A stretch of DNA of 64,000 nt from Manis javanica. Taxonomy: Eukaryota; Chordata; Mammalia; Pholidota; Manidae. Under the pieces are notes generated by a model, which made no database searches, was not told the DNA's origin, and was given only the letters and a program-made list of their open reading frames with translations. Position 1 is the first letter of the stretch. The number at the start of each line of letters is the position of its first letter. Of this stretch, positions 45,351-58,253 are shown piece after piece. A program made the position numbers and the translations under genes. The DNA lies in the NCBI RefSeq assembly GCF_040802235.1, contig NC_133167.1, forward strand, positions 11,524,501 through 11,588,500. Direction: 5' to 3'.

Positions 45351-48300
45351 TGGAATCTAGAATTTGTCAGGCTTAAGAAGTCAACAAAGCATTATACAAT
45401 AAATTATATTTTATTATAACTTAAATTATTTATAAAATGCCATTATAGTTTGAGATATGTTTAACTCTTAAGCCAAACTAAAATTTGTTTCAGTGGACGG
45501 TATAAAGTAGTGGCTGAAATTTTTTTTGAAACAGGTGTCACATTATTTTTGGTTGAAATAGGTGCCAAGCTATTGACATCACTGAGTGAAATGGCGTTAG
45601 GGGAGACAGGAGGGAGGGGAAGATGTATAGATGGCTGCTCAGCTCCAGCCCATCACTGCCATGTGGACACATGGACCAAGCGGGCCCCCTTTCCAAGTTT
45701 TTTTTTTTCCAAGAGAACCCTTAGGTCCATATATTATATAAAACCTCCTGCTGCCTTATTGAGAATATGTACATTTCCAGTCATTTATTTTTCCTAAAAA
45801 GAATAAAGCTTCTGAAGCAGAAAAGCTGTCCTGTATTGAATACATATGAAACCTTAATTACTTTAATAATAAGCCATGAGACATGAGATAATGAATTAAG
45901 GCCAAATGCCGGCTTCCAGGTTCACCAGGTTTCACATATTATCATATCAGAACGTATACCTGGACATGGAAAGCATTTGAGCAAGGTTTTTGTTCCAAAC
46001 TGAAAATTATATGTCATTTCTTCTTCCACAGAGGAATGATCAAGGTAAATAAGACAGCGGCCAAGATGCTATTGGCTATCCTCACAGGGAGGGAAACATT
46101 GCAACGGGGAGCAAATTTTATGTGTTAGATGAATGTCATTATGCTTTCTGATATTTAGAAATCATGACATACCTCAAAATCTATAAGGTATCACAACAGA
46201 ATATTTCATGTTCTATATTTAAGAACTATAGTAGCAAAATTTTTATATTCATTTATTTTATAAGAATAAACCATAATCATATAGTTCTTGGTACCGTAAT
46301 AGAGCTTTGTTTTCTACAGAAGGATACAAGTGCTACTAGAATTTTTCATCTATTTATTCATTTTTACTTTCCATAACAATTTATAATGTATAATGAAAGA
46401 AACCAACTTTATTCTTCCAAAGAATAACAGATGGTACATATGTAATCCCTCCGAAGACTTTGATTCTTGAACCAATTACATTTGTTAGAGCAGGTTGAAG
46501 TGGTTGCTATAAACGGAGTATTTGAAAGCCATTCTTCTGCTCCAGATCAACTCTTTCACTTGTGTTCAATTTTTTTAAATCATCAAATATGTTCAATTTA
46601 ATTTCAGGTAATATTAACAAAGAACAGTGAAGCTGGAGAGAATCAAATCAGAGGACTTTTGCAGAATTTCAGATGTTTTCTTTTAATAGCAAGAGCTTTA
46701 AAACTCCAAATAAAACACATACAGAATTTATTAAGATATTTATAATAAATAAGGAGCACCAAAACTGACCAATAGGAATTTTGGCTTAAAAGTTCATCAC
46801 CAGCTTTGGTGCTTTGCTGGCATCAGTATTGAAAGGCTGATGGAAGATTTATGAGGCCAATAAATTAATTTTATTGGGGCACTACATAACAGTTCAGAAA
46901 AGTGTTCATGAAAATGAAAAACACAATCATAGTAGAGTAAACAAAATTGCATTAGTCAAGATACAATCAGGAAATAGAAACCACACAGTAATTCGAACAA
47001 GGAAATTTTGATGTAAAGAATTATTAACTATAACAGGGAAAACTCTATATAGCAGTTTTTTAATAAATTTAACTTTAGAAGTTCTCATAAATACTAAACC
47101 AAACATTTTCCAAAGGAAAACAGCATATCCAGGACATAAGTCCTCTTTAGTGATAAATAAATGCTCAAAATAGCCTGTGGAACTAAGGGCTTCCTCGCAA
47201 TCAAAATCATAATTGTCTGAAATGGTTGATAAAGTGGCTCCAATCTCTTAATGATATGTTGTTTCCTATTTATTTTCTTTTGTTCAGAGAGGTAAGGAAT
47301 GGGCAGGAAGTAGTTCATACTGTATGGGATTTATCTTTTTCTGATTTCAAGCTTTTTTCCCCTTGACAGTTTGTTTTAGTTTTATAGAGATTAAATTCCT
47401 TTCGATATCTCTGAACATCTGTGAATATCAGTGCAACTCCCAATTCTGTGGGAACTGGAGCGCACACCAACTGGGGAGGCGCTAATTAAGAAAAAAAGAT
47501 AGAAAATTATGAATTCTGTAATTCATGTGAAAATACCCCCACTAACCTTAAAGTAAATGTATGTCTAACCTGACTTCTTAGACAAATTCCCCAAATTCCT
47601 GCAACTACTCCATTGACATCAAGGGGAAGGAAGTAGGGTGCAAGATAAATGAAGGTAGAAAAAGACATCACTCTGGACTGGCTGTAGTGAAAATGGCCCA
47701 CTTTTGCAAATTTTACGAAATCGTACGACCATGTGAATGCGTTGCTAGGGTCTCTCCCAGCACCATACAGCTCTTATGTGTGTGTGTGTATGAAGCCATG
47801 CAGTTTAAGCTTCATTAAGTCAACATTAAACCTATCTCTGGGGATCAATCAAATTGTAATTTATTAAGGCCTATTCTTCCCTTACCTCTTTTATTACATT
47901 TCCTTTCATTTAGAATGTTATCTTTCATCAAAGATTTGGTGAGTTTTGGTTTTCTGGACACATTTATTAATGAGAAGAGGGTTGACCAGTTTAGAGCAGT
48001 CATGGATATCTTTTCTAGAAGATTCACCTACTCTAAAAACCACCTCTGCCTTTGGTTTTTAGATATGGCAAGTCATATGTTTTACACAGGCCTGGCACAT
48101 AAATTCCGCAGGACGTCCATGACCTAGCCTCTGCCTCTCCCTGACCTCATCTTCACTCTATTTCTGGCCCATGCATGGAGCTCCTTAGCACATCAATCTC
48201 ATTCTCTCAAGAGTCTTGAAATTCCCCCAAGTATTGAAACAATCCTCCAGGTTTTCACATAGCTGACTGTTCATTGTTTATATCTCAGCTCAGCTCTTTA

Positions 48301-49419
48301 GACTTAATGAATAATGTGTTTATAAAGCAGAAGGGAAGAACTCAGAGGCATCATCAGTAAATGTTGAGGCCAGTAGTTTTGACTTGCCCTTTCCCTGCGA
48401 GCTGTACGGGTTTCACTCATATTTGATTGTTCTGGTTAAGTTCCCCAGTGGCCTTTTCTGCATAATTCTAATATAAATTTCAAAGGAGGGTACAAATTTA
48501 AATAAAAATGAAGTAAACTTCCTTCAAAGTTTCCACCCAGCAATTTTTGAGATGAATTGCACTTTTTCCAAAACTAAACACTTTTAATCTTATTTTTCAG
48601 CTGTAGAACAGCCCTACTCTTGTGCCTTTCCCCAGAAAACTCTTTACCTTTGTGTCCACGTTTACACTGCAGTCTCTCATCCCCTTCATCTTCCTTTTTT
48701 CTTAAACTTTTGCTTGTTTATTTACTTATTTATTTGCTTGCTAACTGCCTGTTTCAGTGTTTGAGGATGGGGACCTGTCTCTCTTACTCAGCGCATAAGA
48801 CCATTTCATTTTGAAACTGATGCCGATGCTGTTGGGAGGAGGCAGGGATGTATAGCATGATACAGGGTTGGTGGGTTGCTGAAACCATGTGGGCCTATTT
48901 GGAACCCGCTCAGGGCAATTGGTTTTCAAAGCTGTGAGAATTCAAGAATTTTCTAGGGTAGAACAAACCTTTGATGGTTTTCTCAGATAAAGTTTAGAGG
49001 GTTCTCAGGCAAGCAGACTCTTCGATACTTATAAACAGAGATGCTGAGTCATCTCCAAAATAGTCTCAGGGGTTTGTGTTATCTTCTTCAGAATCTTTCC
49101 ATTATAAAAGGAGAAATGTGTGTTTACTGAGGAACCAGTATGCCTGTACGTGAGCTCTCGGACCAGAGGAATCAAACCCCAACGGAGTGAGGACGAAGAT
49201 GAGCATCAGAGCCTCCTCTGTCAGAAGCAGTGTACGATCTTTTGGTCTGAGAGCAGGTCCTTTCAGCCATTCTTACACTTCTGAGATTTGCCACATCTGA
49301 ATATCTCATGAACACCACACCTTGTGATCCTTGAGGTCTGAGGGAGGGAGGTCAACTTGGGGACACCAACTTCAAACAGGACGTGAGTGATCACATCCAT
49401 TGTGTAGCTGCAAGAGCAA
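45351..49419. other. Unique intergenic sequence
   Basis: No gene supported. 46950-47050 (TAGTCAAGATACAATCAGGAAATAG...) may be a scrap of an ERVL-related LTR. 48110-48260 and 48600-48790 have L2-like pyrimidine-rich phrasing but cannot be delimited. Confidence 0.4.
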
Positions 49420-49515
49420 TAGGATGGCCATCATTTCTTTTATTCATGGCCGTATCCCCATCACTGATAATAATGCCTGGCACATAAGCACTTAAGAAAC
49501 TTTTATTCAGTGAAA
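49420..49515 (+). repeat. L2 3' tail
   Basis: TATTCATGGCCGTATCCCCATC, AATGCCTGGCACATAAGCAC, TTTTATTCAGTGAAACAAG correspond to the L2 end (CTGTATCCCCAGTGCCTGGCACATAGTAGG ... ATAAATG). A perfect 10-bp inverted repeat (CCTCACAAGG / CCTTGTGAGG, 49609-49630) follows about 95 bp later. Confidence 0.6.
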
Positions 49516-50254
49516 CAAGATGAATATTTTAATATGCTAACTTTATCTTTTAAATATATTTATTAAAATAACACGATTTGTTTTTCTACCTCAGTGTCAT
49601 GAGTCACACCTCACAAGGACCCTTGTGAGGAAATATTGCTGAAGAATAGAGTGTGGATGTGGAGGTGCCCGGTGGGATGGTATATTTTAACTTAGCCAAG
49701 TGCTAGTCCATTATTCTCTTTTCCTCTGTCTCTTATAAATATGACATACGGTGTCTTCCCTGAAGAAAGACTAACAAAATTTGGCTGGATGCATTCCCTA
49801 AAGCAAAGTACCCCCTTAAGCCAATACGTCTTTCACTGAATGTAGCTGAGAAGGCACTTGAAAGTATATCAAGACACTGAACTCAACATAATGTGGCAAT
49901 ATTAGTTACCCTAAAGAAAATGTACCAGAAAAATCAATCCAAAAGCCAATTTACTGCTTGACCTTAGCCAATTCATTTGACCTTCATTGCAACTAGTTAG
50001 AAGATTGTTAAGGAATGGTCAATAAAGACAAAGACTTCTGAAAACCTAAAGTCCCCTGCACTGAGCTGTAACTCTGGAGTGTGTTTTGTTGTAGGGAAAA
50101 CACGGCCTCTGTGGTGTTAGGTATATAAATGTAAGTTAAAGGGGCTAATTCCATTCATGCGACAGGAATATAGTGCTTGCAGGGCACTCAAAACATCTTT
50201 GAATCTTGGTACATGGTGAATAGCAAACTGACAAAAATTAATTTAAATAAGAGG

Positions 50255-50450
50255 CTTGAGTTTCCCAGATTCGTACCTACTATCTGGATAAATCTGGACA
50301 AGTTCTGTAAACTTCAGCTGTTTTATCTAGAAAATGAAGATAATCATAGAGTTGAGAATTCAATAAAAAACAATTAGAACAGTTCAGTATCTGACGTGGT
50401 GTAAGCAATAAATCATAGCAGTCATTATTATCACCATTACTAGCAGTATA
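50255..50450 (+). repeat. MIR SINE
   Basis: GATTCGTACCTACTATCTGG, CAAGTTCTGTAAACTTCAGC, TATCTAGAAAATGAAGATAATC and GTATCTGACGTGGTGTAAGC follow the MIR 3' half (ACTTAACCTCTCTGTGCCTCAG, TCATCTGTAAAATGGGGATAA, ... GGCACATAGTAAGCGC). Confidence 0.65.
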
Positions 50451-50889
50451 GCTGTTAGGATGATAGGAGCTTATATTTAGCAGTTATATAGCCTTATCAT
50501 CATAGGCATTTTGTGAAACAAAATCATTCCTGATTGGATTTATCTCATGCCCTATTTTTTTCCTTCTTTTTAAAGTCGTCACTCATTTCTAGCACATGTT
50601 ATCTTGCTATATTTTGTGCATTAACATAAACATTCATTTTATAATAGTGCAGTTTAAATAAATGTGTAGATGGATAGATATAAATAAATTAACTATGTAA
50701 ATAATACTCACAGGTAGATATAGTAATCCTGAGCTATAAATCGTAAAAATCTCAAGATCTCATACAATTTTTGTTTTAGATACTGATAAACAGAGATGTT
50801 GGTCTATGAACAGGCAGTAATGAAAGAGAGGAGGTGGAAGATAGATCAAAACAATACATAAATCAACCAGAATTTAAACTTTACGTTTC

Positions 50890-50990
50890 ATGGATTTTGC
50901 TCTGTTGCTGTCTAGAACAGTGCTTGGTATATAGGAGGGCTACAGTGAACATTCGTTGAATAAATGTATAAATGAAGTCAATGAATATCA
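50890..50990 (+). repeat. L2/MIR 3' tail
   Basis: GTTGCTGTCTAGAACAGTGC, TTGGTATATAGGAGGGC, ATTCGTTGAATAAATG match the L2 terminal phrase (CCTAGAACAGTGCCTGGCACATAGTAGGCGC ... TTGAATAAATG). Confidence 0.65.
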
Positions 50991-51181
50991 CTTAGTACTT
51001 GAATTTGCAAAGCAATAGGCCAGGCACTTTGGGGAACAAAAGATTTACCACAAGCAAAACTGGCTCCCTTTCTGAAACTTACCAGGTAGTATTAGAAGAC
51101 AAACTCCCAAAGAAACAACTGTTATAAGACATGACATTGTAAGGGAAACTCACACACAATACCATGTGTTTGTATGTGCCA

Positions 51182-51225
51182 GGGGGGGGGTGGGAATGGG
51201 TACATCAATCCCAACTGGGGGGGAA
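51182..51225 (+). other. Candidate G-quadruplex
   Basis: G9, T, GGG, AAT, GGG within 19 bases, then a further G7 at 51217-51223. This meets the usual four-runs-of-three pattern. No gene or promoter is close, so a role is unproven. Confidence 0.55.
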
Positions 51226-51490
51226 ATCTAACAGACTCCTAATACCATTATCAACAATAAAAAGTCTAAGTAGCTCTTGGACACTAATTTCTAAGCAAAA
51301 TTTAGAATAAATTTTAAGTAATGTAACCCTGCTGAAAGGATAAAGAGGAGAAAGTGTAAGAGGAAAAGTTGTCTAACCCTGAGGCCAAGCTGATTAAATC
51401 AGAATCTTTCTGAGTGGAGCCCAGTTATCAAAATAAATAAAAATCTCCCAAGATGAATGTAACGTACTGCCATGATTGAAAGCCACACTG

Positions 51491-51703
51491 GTCTAGGGCA
51501 ATGCTTCTCAACCTTTTCTGGGCATAAAAATCATCTGAATAGCTTGCTGAAATAGATCTATGAGCCTCAGCCACCAAAATTCATGAGTATCAGCTCCAAA
51601 GATTCATCTAGGGTGGATCTCAAGGTTTTGCAGTTCTAACAAGTCCCGAGATAATTCTATGTTGTCCATCTGTGAAGTACACTTTGAGTAGCAGGGCTCT
51701 AGG
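51491..51703 (+). mobile_element. MER5A-like element 1 of 3
   Basis: AATGCTTCTCAACCTTTTCTGG, AAAAATCATCTGAATAGCTTGC and the tail CATCTGTGAAGTACACTTTGAG, TAGCAGGG match MER5A (GTGGTTCTCAACC ... AGAATCACCTGGG ... AGGTTGAGAACCAC). It is the first of three MER5-type elements within 580 bp. Confidence 0.65.
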
Positions 51704-51774
51704 GTATGGTACCAAAAGCTCCCTAAAAATAGTGGGAAATAAAAGAGAAGTGAGTTGCCTAGGAGTTGTCACAT

Positions 51775-51918
51775 AGTGGGTGGTCTACAAGCAGTCAGCA
51801 TCAGCATCTCCTGGGATCTTGCTAAGATGCCAAATTTCAGACTGCACTGAATCAGGACCTGTATGTTAACAAGATCCCCAAGGAATAAGCAAGTATATTA
51901 AAGTTTGAGAAGCACTGC
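51775..51918 (+). mobile_element. MER5-type element 2 of 3
   Basis: GTGGGTGGTCTACAAGCAGTC, AGCATCAGCATCTCCTGGG, CTGAATCAGGACCTGTATG, TTAACAAGATCCCCAAGG and AAAGTTTGAGAAGCACTGC fit MER5A1/MER5B (CAGCATCAGCATCACCTGGG ... TTTAACAAGATCCCCAGG ... GTTTGAGAAGCACTG). Nearly complete. Confidence 0.8.
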
Positions 51919-51920
51919 TC

Positions 51921-52065
51921 TAATTCTCAATTTTTTTCCACCCTGGAATCACTTGAGGGCTTTTCAAAGCTTCCATTGCTCGTGTACACCCCCCAGGGTG
52001 CTTTCTGGACAGGGGGAGTTTTTGAATTCTTCTATGCAGCAAAGCTGGAGAACCACTGCTCTAAA
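51921..52065 (+). mobile_element. MER5-type element 3 of 3
   Basis: TAATTCTCAATTTTTTTCCACC, GAATCACTTGAGGGCTTTTC, then GCAAAGCTGGAGAACCACTGC. It begins within a few bases of the end of element 2, in the same orientation. Confidence 0.65.
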
Positions 52066-52659
52066 GGACATGCTTTGAGGTGATTTTGTGCAGAGTTTTC
52101 TGTATCTTTCCTCCCAATCTCCTCTGCTGCCACATTGCCTGACGTTTCACTAACTGGTATTCAATCGTACGTTTTAGTAAGAATCCTCTCAAATGGAAAT
52201 AACCATAGGAGGGTGGACACTGCTTTATCAGCCATTCACATCTTAGTGTCAACATAACTAATTAGACCCTGGGAACACAAAGCTGGAAACAAAGGAATTT
52301 TAGTGGGTGTTGGGAGAATAAAAGAGACAGTTTACAATAAGGGACACTTCCTGTCTTGAGATGAGATGGGTGGAAGCTTGGAATGTTGCCAGTGGGGAGT
52401 GTGGCTAGTTATTTCTTGTTCAATCAAAAGACAGTATATACTTGAGACATTTGAAGAGCTGAAGGATGGACTAACCAATGGGAATGAATTGGATTCCTTT
52501 TAAGAAGTGAACATGAAAAGAAGCTGTGATGAATTATGAAACTATAATAAGTTACACTGAAATTGGATATACGGGAGATGTAAGTGGTTGATGAAATAGC
52601 CATTAGAAACTACTAGAAGAGACTGCATACTTACAAATGCACTTTTATTTTGGTAAGCT

Positions 52660-52805
52660 TGCTGAGCTCCAGGGCCTTGTCTCATGTATTTCAGGTGCTC
52701 AATGACATTTTACTGATATCCCAGTTGCATTAAACACACTGACTTACTCCCTACATAAATTACATTCATTCTAGAAGAATGAATAAATGAATGTGCTAAC
52801 TACCC
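52660..52805 (+). repeat. L2 3' tail
   Basis: GAGCTCCAGGGCCTTGTCTC, TTTCAGGTGCTCAATGACA and the ATGAATAAATGAATG ending fit an L2 3' end, diverged. Confidence 0.5.
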
Positions 52806-53174
52806 TTCCAATAAATATTCTGTCTGCACACACCGGCTAAGATTGGGGGCCTATTTCTTTAATGCTTGTGGCACACTTTAGATACATGCTCAGTCATTTA
52901 ATTTGAATTAGGTACATACTGAAGAAAGAAAAATGTCAAGTTTACTCTTATTTAGTGGACAGCCTGTTAGAGGGAGAAGCCAAGTGGTGACTGTGGACAT
53001 CTGGGGTCACATAACTAAAGAAGTTTCCAGGCCTTCGTTACTAACTTCCATCGATCTTCCACAATATACAATCTCACAGACAACTGTAGAAGTTGAAAAA
53101 TGTGTGTACTTTGCTTTTGAAAGAGTTCTTCCTTATCTTGTTTCTTAATGAATAAATACCAGCAATGAGAACGT

Positions 53175-56100
53175 CAATTAATTTAAACTATTGCTTTTAT
53201 TATAATTACACGGGAGCACAAATAAATAAGCACAAAAGTATCGTAAAATATTGTCAATGCACTAAAGGAAACAGTTTATTTTCAAACAACATCTGGTTAC
53301 TTCAGTAGTATCAAAGTACATTTATAATTACATGTTACCTAAAAAAATCAAGTACAAAAATTAAGAGAAATTAAAACATCAGTGTTTAAATATTATGTAT
53401 ATAGAAATGGCTAACAACACATGAGTAGAGAAATCTGTTATCTAATGCTTATTTGCACAATTTTTCAGGCACATACCTGACATTTTTGATGAGTTATGAA
53501 AAATGCAATACGACATTCTGATTTTTAGATACGGTAAACATGTTATATTGGAATGGATGTTAAACGGTTTCTTTTAAAAGCCCTGTCTTTTAAAAATGTA
53601 GTGCCATTTTCCACTAAAAAACATATTATTTTATATCATTTTTCTCAATAACTATTTGTTTCAGTTTCTCAAAAAGAGCAAGAAAGTAAACATACAATTG
53701 ATAAATACGTAAACACATTTTTAGTGCAAGATAACAAGACCTGTGACTTTACTGTGCTTTGTTTTTTATTATCACAGTGCACTTTCCACAAATTGCTACA
53801 CTATCAATGTTAACCTAAGGAATTCCAAACAAAAGAAGTGCATACTAAACATTTTCATATATATTATATACAGTATGTATACTGTATGTGGGCATACACA
53901 TGTGTGAATGTAGATGATTTTAGGGTGGGCAAACCCAGTCATATTTGGGAACAATTAAACATTCAAAAAGATTTTCATGTATGTTTGGTTGAGATAAATC
54001 CAACAATATTTCTGGAAAGGTGTTTTCCCTAAGATTTGAGACTTTATTATATTTAAAGGGAAATGTAAACAGACTTTTTTTTTCCAGATTACACACTTTT
54101 TGCTATGATGTAATTGACCCAAATATCAAAGGATTTTTAATTAATCCAAACACCAAGTCACAATGCTTAAGTCCAACATGGTAAAACGTGTCATCTTGTA
54201 CTGATTTACATAGACGGCAGTACATAGCCTATGTGTACATATATAGAGGCTTACACATAAACACATTTTATACTTAGATGTTAACTTTAACATGTTTAAT
54301 ATTTTACTTTGTACAGTTAATCTGAAAAAAGGAGAGAATATCATGAACACATACAAGATGTCAAACATGATAATTTTATATTTTATATTAATGATTACAT
54401 AATTAAGCTCCTTGATGGCAGGAGCCACATCTCATTGACGGTTTAATTTCAAGTGTTTCAGAAATTTTTTTTTAATAACCAATAGACAAATTTCTCAGCA
54501 ATGAACTGTTAATAATGGATTAATAAATTGTCCCCATTCTATATTTAGCTATTTATTTTCCCATGTAGGGGTTAATAATGAAAAGTAATATTACTGATAC
54601 CATTTTTCTTCCCTTCTATTTATGTCTGGGACACAATGAATTGTGAATGTCTATTCTGTTCTACTTCTATTCCTTTGCAACAGTGAATTCTCTCACCTCA
54701 GATTACTTATTACTTAAATCGTAGGAATTTTTTTTTGCTTTCATAGGTAGCCATAATTAGTGTACAAGCTCTTCTCTATTTTAGGGAAGTGATTCACTTT
54801 AACCTAAAAGTTATATTCCAACTTCACTGTTTATGTACATTGTTTTGAAGTCTTAATTAGCTAAAACAATAAGCCAACATGGTGGTTTTATTTCATTAAC
54901 TTAATAAATAACTTGCTCAAAAGAGTCAAACCAGATTGTGTGTGAGGACAAATCCTAAGCCAAAATGTAGTAAGAAAAATGTCTCTAGATTCTCCAGAAG
55001 CACTCAAAGAAAACTACTTGGGTCTTCAGTCTCTCTGGAGTCTCAGCATCACTATTTTGAAAAATGAAGTTGTGTCTAGTTGTACCCAGACAACTGTCAT
55101 GTATCTGTGTAAATTCTTTAAAACTACACATTTTCATTTAGTAATGTTTTGTTTTGTTTCACTTTTCCAACGATTTTATACAGGCGGACATTAGCCTTCT
55201 TTTATACAAATCAATCACTTTGACATCAAACTTGATTCAACAGCATAAACATGGAAGAAAGGGTAGCAGTGTGTATTTAAAGACCTACTGTTGTATCTCA
55301 GAAGATGCTGGCTTCTGGCATTGGACAGAAAAGCAGGATTTGATTTCTCCTTTCCATCAACTCTAACAAAATTTGTCTCTTCTCTTGCTGACAGTCAATA
55401 AAATTCTGTTTCTATAAAATTTGCCATGAAAAGACCATTTTTCATAGGCATGAACACTTTCAACCTGATAACCATACCATGATATGATTTGTTCTTTTGG
55501 CACTGCTGAAAATATGAGCTTTATCATTCCATAGTGTTCTGGCTGTAGAGAGATTGTTTTATCATTTGACCAAATTCATAGATTGAAGTGCCCTGATTGA
55601 TTGCCATCAGAGAGTAAACTTATTTTTCTTTCTATCCTAGTGGCCTCTTTTTCTCCACATACAGAAACACTACACAAAGAGGAAATTAATTATAGAATGG
55701 CTACACCACAATGGGCAGTTATATAGGCACAGAAATAACAGTTCTTGAATCAAATATCAGTGAAGCCACTTTTCTAGATCTTCCAATTACTTCCCCCTGA
55801 AGGCAAGATTTGGGAAAATTAAATGGAATTGGTTGCCTAAGGTCAGATTTTCAAAGAAGCTACCTTCCCAGAAGACAACTTGCTTAAATAGGGAACCTGT
55901 GAAACCTGGTAACAGTATAAATTTGGCAGAACAGATGGGGATGTCTGAATTCAACACAAATCACTTTAGTACCTGTTTCCTTCTTGAGAAGTGGCCAACA
56001 TGAAAAAATACCTTCTAATTCAGAGAGATATGGGAAAGATAGCCATCTGAAAAATACACTTGCATGTTACTAACTGTAAGTGTCAAGGGGATTATCCAGT

Positions 56101-58253
56101 CATTACCATACTGAGCCTGAATATATATATACACACACACCAAGATCATCATAAAGATGCTGAGAATTGATATCTTAGGTTTGATTGATTGGCTTAACTA
56201 TATATGGTCATTATGACTTAAATCACAATAACAATTCGGGCCATAAACACATTTTATTTCAATTCTGATTTTATCTGAACTCATTCCATCCATCACTCTT
56301 TAATTTGGACTCCATTGACTGTTGGATTTGAAACGTATCTATAACTGGTGAAACATGGCAGCAGAATTTATTTAAGCTACTTAGGATTGCTGCATGATTT
56401 TCTGGACTTTTGATTCTGTTTTTTTTTTTTAACCACCTTAGTAATTCAAGCAAAACCTGAAACTTCAGTAAGCATCTCATGTGTACAGTTCTCAGCACTG
56501 AGTTTTCATTCACGCATACGTGCACACACACAAAGGTACACGCTCCCAGTTACCTTTTTTCCTTATTCTTTCAGAATTCTAATTGGACATCAAAATATAC
56601 ATTAATTATAAAATATTAAAAAATTATTTTATACCATTTCGAAGTATTGAAAGGAACTATTACTGATAAAGCATTACTAGATTTTTAGCAATATAGATTA
56701 CAAAAATTCCCTACCTTCTATTTATATTTGGTTTTATTGAGCAGCATTGTACTATTGCTGTCAAAACCCTTATAAGGAAAGCCACTATGACAATAACTTC
56801 AAACACATACCTTTTCTCTCAGAAATATAATACTAACTTGATTGTTAAAGAAGAATCACATACTGTCAATTTTAGGAAGCATAAATAGTAATTTGAATAT
56901 ACAAAATATATGTGATAGTTTCCTTTTTTATTCATCCATGGAAATATTTATATTCAACTAACAAGTTGCTGTTAAAAGATATATACGATTTGCTTAACTT
57001 AAATTTCACCACGACATAAAACTGAATCCCCCCATCCCCCACCCCCTGCATTTCCTGTTTCTTGCTTGAAGCAAAATATAATAAGTGGTCATAATTCTTT
57101 GGTCACGGTGTCATAATCAGTAAAAGTGGGTGTGATGATCATGTGCAGAAGATTACGACCCAAAAGTGTGGTGATACTTTGAAAAAAATGAATGAGAGAT
57201 ACTAATTCATTAATTGACCTTAATTTTGAGAAAGATTGGCATTTCATGTACTAAAATATGTGAACTCATCTGATTGAATGTTTATTTCTCATTTTCTAGG
57301 GTAAACAAACAAATACATTAAAAGTTACTTAAAAATAGTGACTGAAGCGGCTATAATGCCACTGGTCCCACTTTCTTGAAAGCAGTCTTGATGTTTAGCC
57401 TTTGATTCCTGTTGCTTCCATTGTCACAGTGAACCCTGGTCTCCTCCAATCAGGTCAATGATGCCAGGACACATACATGTCCCTAAAGTCATTTCTGAAG
57501 GAAATGTTTGCTGCTAGGATGTCCCAATATGTCCTAGTAACTTTCTTTATAGTTTGACTAACCATTGTTTAGTAATAAACGAGATTATATTGAAGAGAAA
57601 TTTTTATAAAGCCAATGTAGCAAAAATATTGGTGTTGATGTAACATGGATGTCCAAATTAAGCATCATATTTGCACCTATTTCCCATCAACCCTTACAAA
57701 TGTACAAAGCAACAGGCATTCTTAACGAATGATATCTGACTTCTACATTACTAGCACCAGATCATATATTATGTGGTTGAACATGATTTATAGCTGTGAG
57801 CTCTTGTAGAGAAGCTAAATGTGGGTGGACAAAAATAACATTTTAAATGCAAAAAATTAATAATAAAAGGCATCAAGGGATTACATATAAAAGAGATAAC
57901 AAACCAGTTAATACCGAAATTATATCATATATTAAAACTCTTGATATTTCTGTAGTTTATATACGTATAATGTGTATTATTTCAGTTGTCACCCATAAAC
58001 TAGTAAAATATGTACATCTTAATATCTTCTGGATTCAAAATAATCCAGGATAAATAAGTGTGCCTTAATTGCAAGGAAATATACATTTTATCTGGAATTT
58101 GCCATGAATAGGCACAGCTTCCCATGGATTTTCCAAGGGAAGTGCTGGCATTCCTTTCCAAACAGAGAAGATACATAACAGTTACTTATCACATGACCAA
58201 GTTGACTTCCTTCTTCATGTTTAGTCACGTGGAGCTCATGCCATCCTGTAAAG
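53175..58253 (-). other. Probable long 3' UTR of the minus-strand gene
   Basis: About 5.1 kb of AT-rich sequence directly downstream (minus strand) of the stop at 58254. I see no transposon in it, in contrast to every other 5-kb block here. A repeat-free stretch after a coding end fits a selected 3' UTR. AATAAA signals lie on the minus strand at 53201-53196 and 53281-53276, placing a likely transcript end near 53175. 3' UTRs of this length are frequent in neuronal genes. Extent is inferred. Short frames here (for example 54141-54428) are not coding. Confidence 0.55.
53196..53201 (-). terminator. Candidate poly(A) signal
   Basis: Minus-strand AATAAA within ATAATAAAAGC. It is the last such hexamer before the sequence character changes near 53160. 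A second AATAAA lies 80 bp upstream at 53281-53276 and could be an alternative. Confidence 0.45.
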
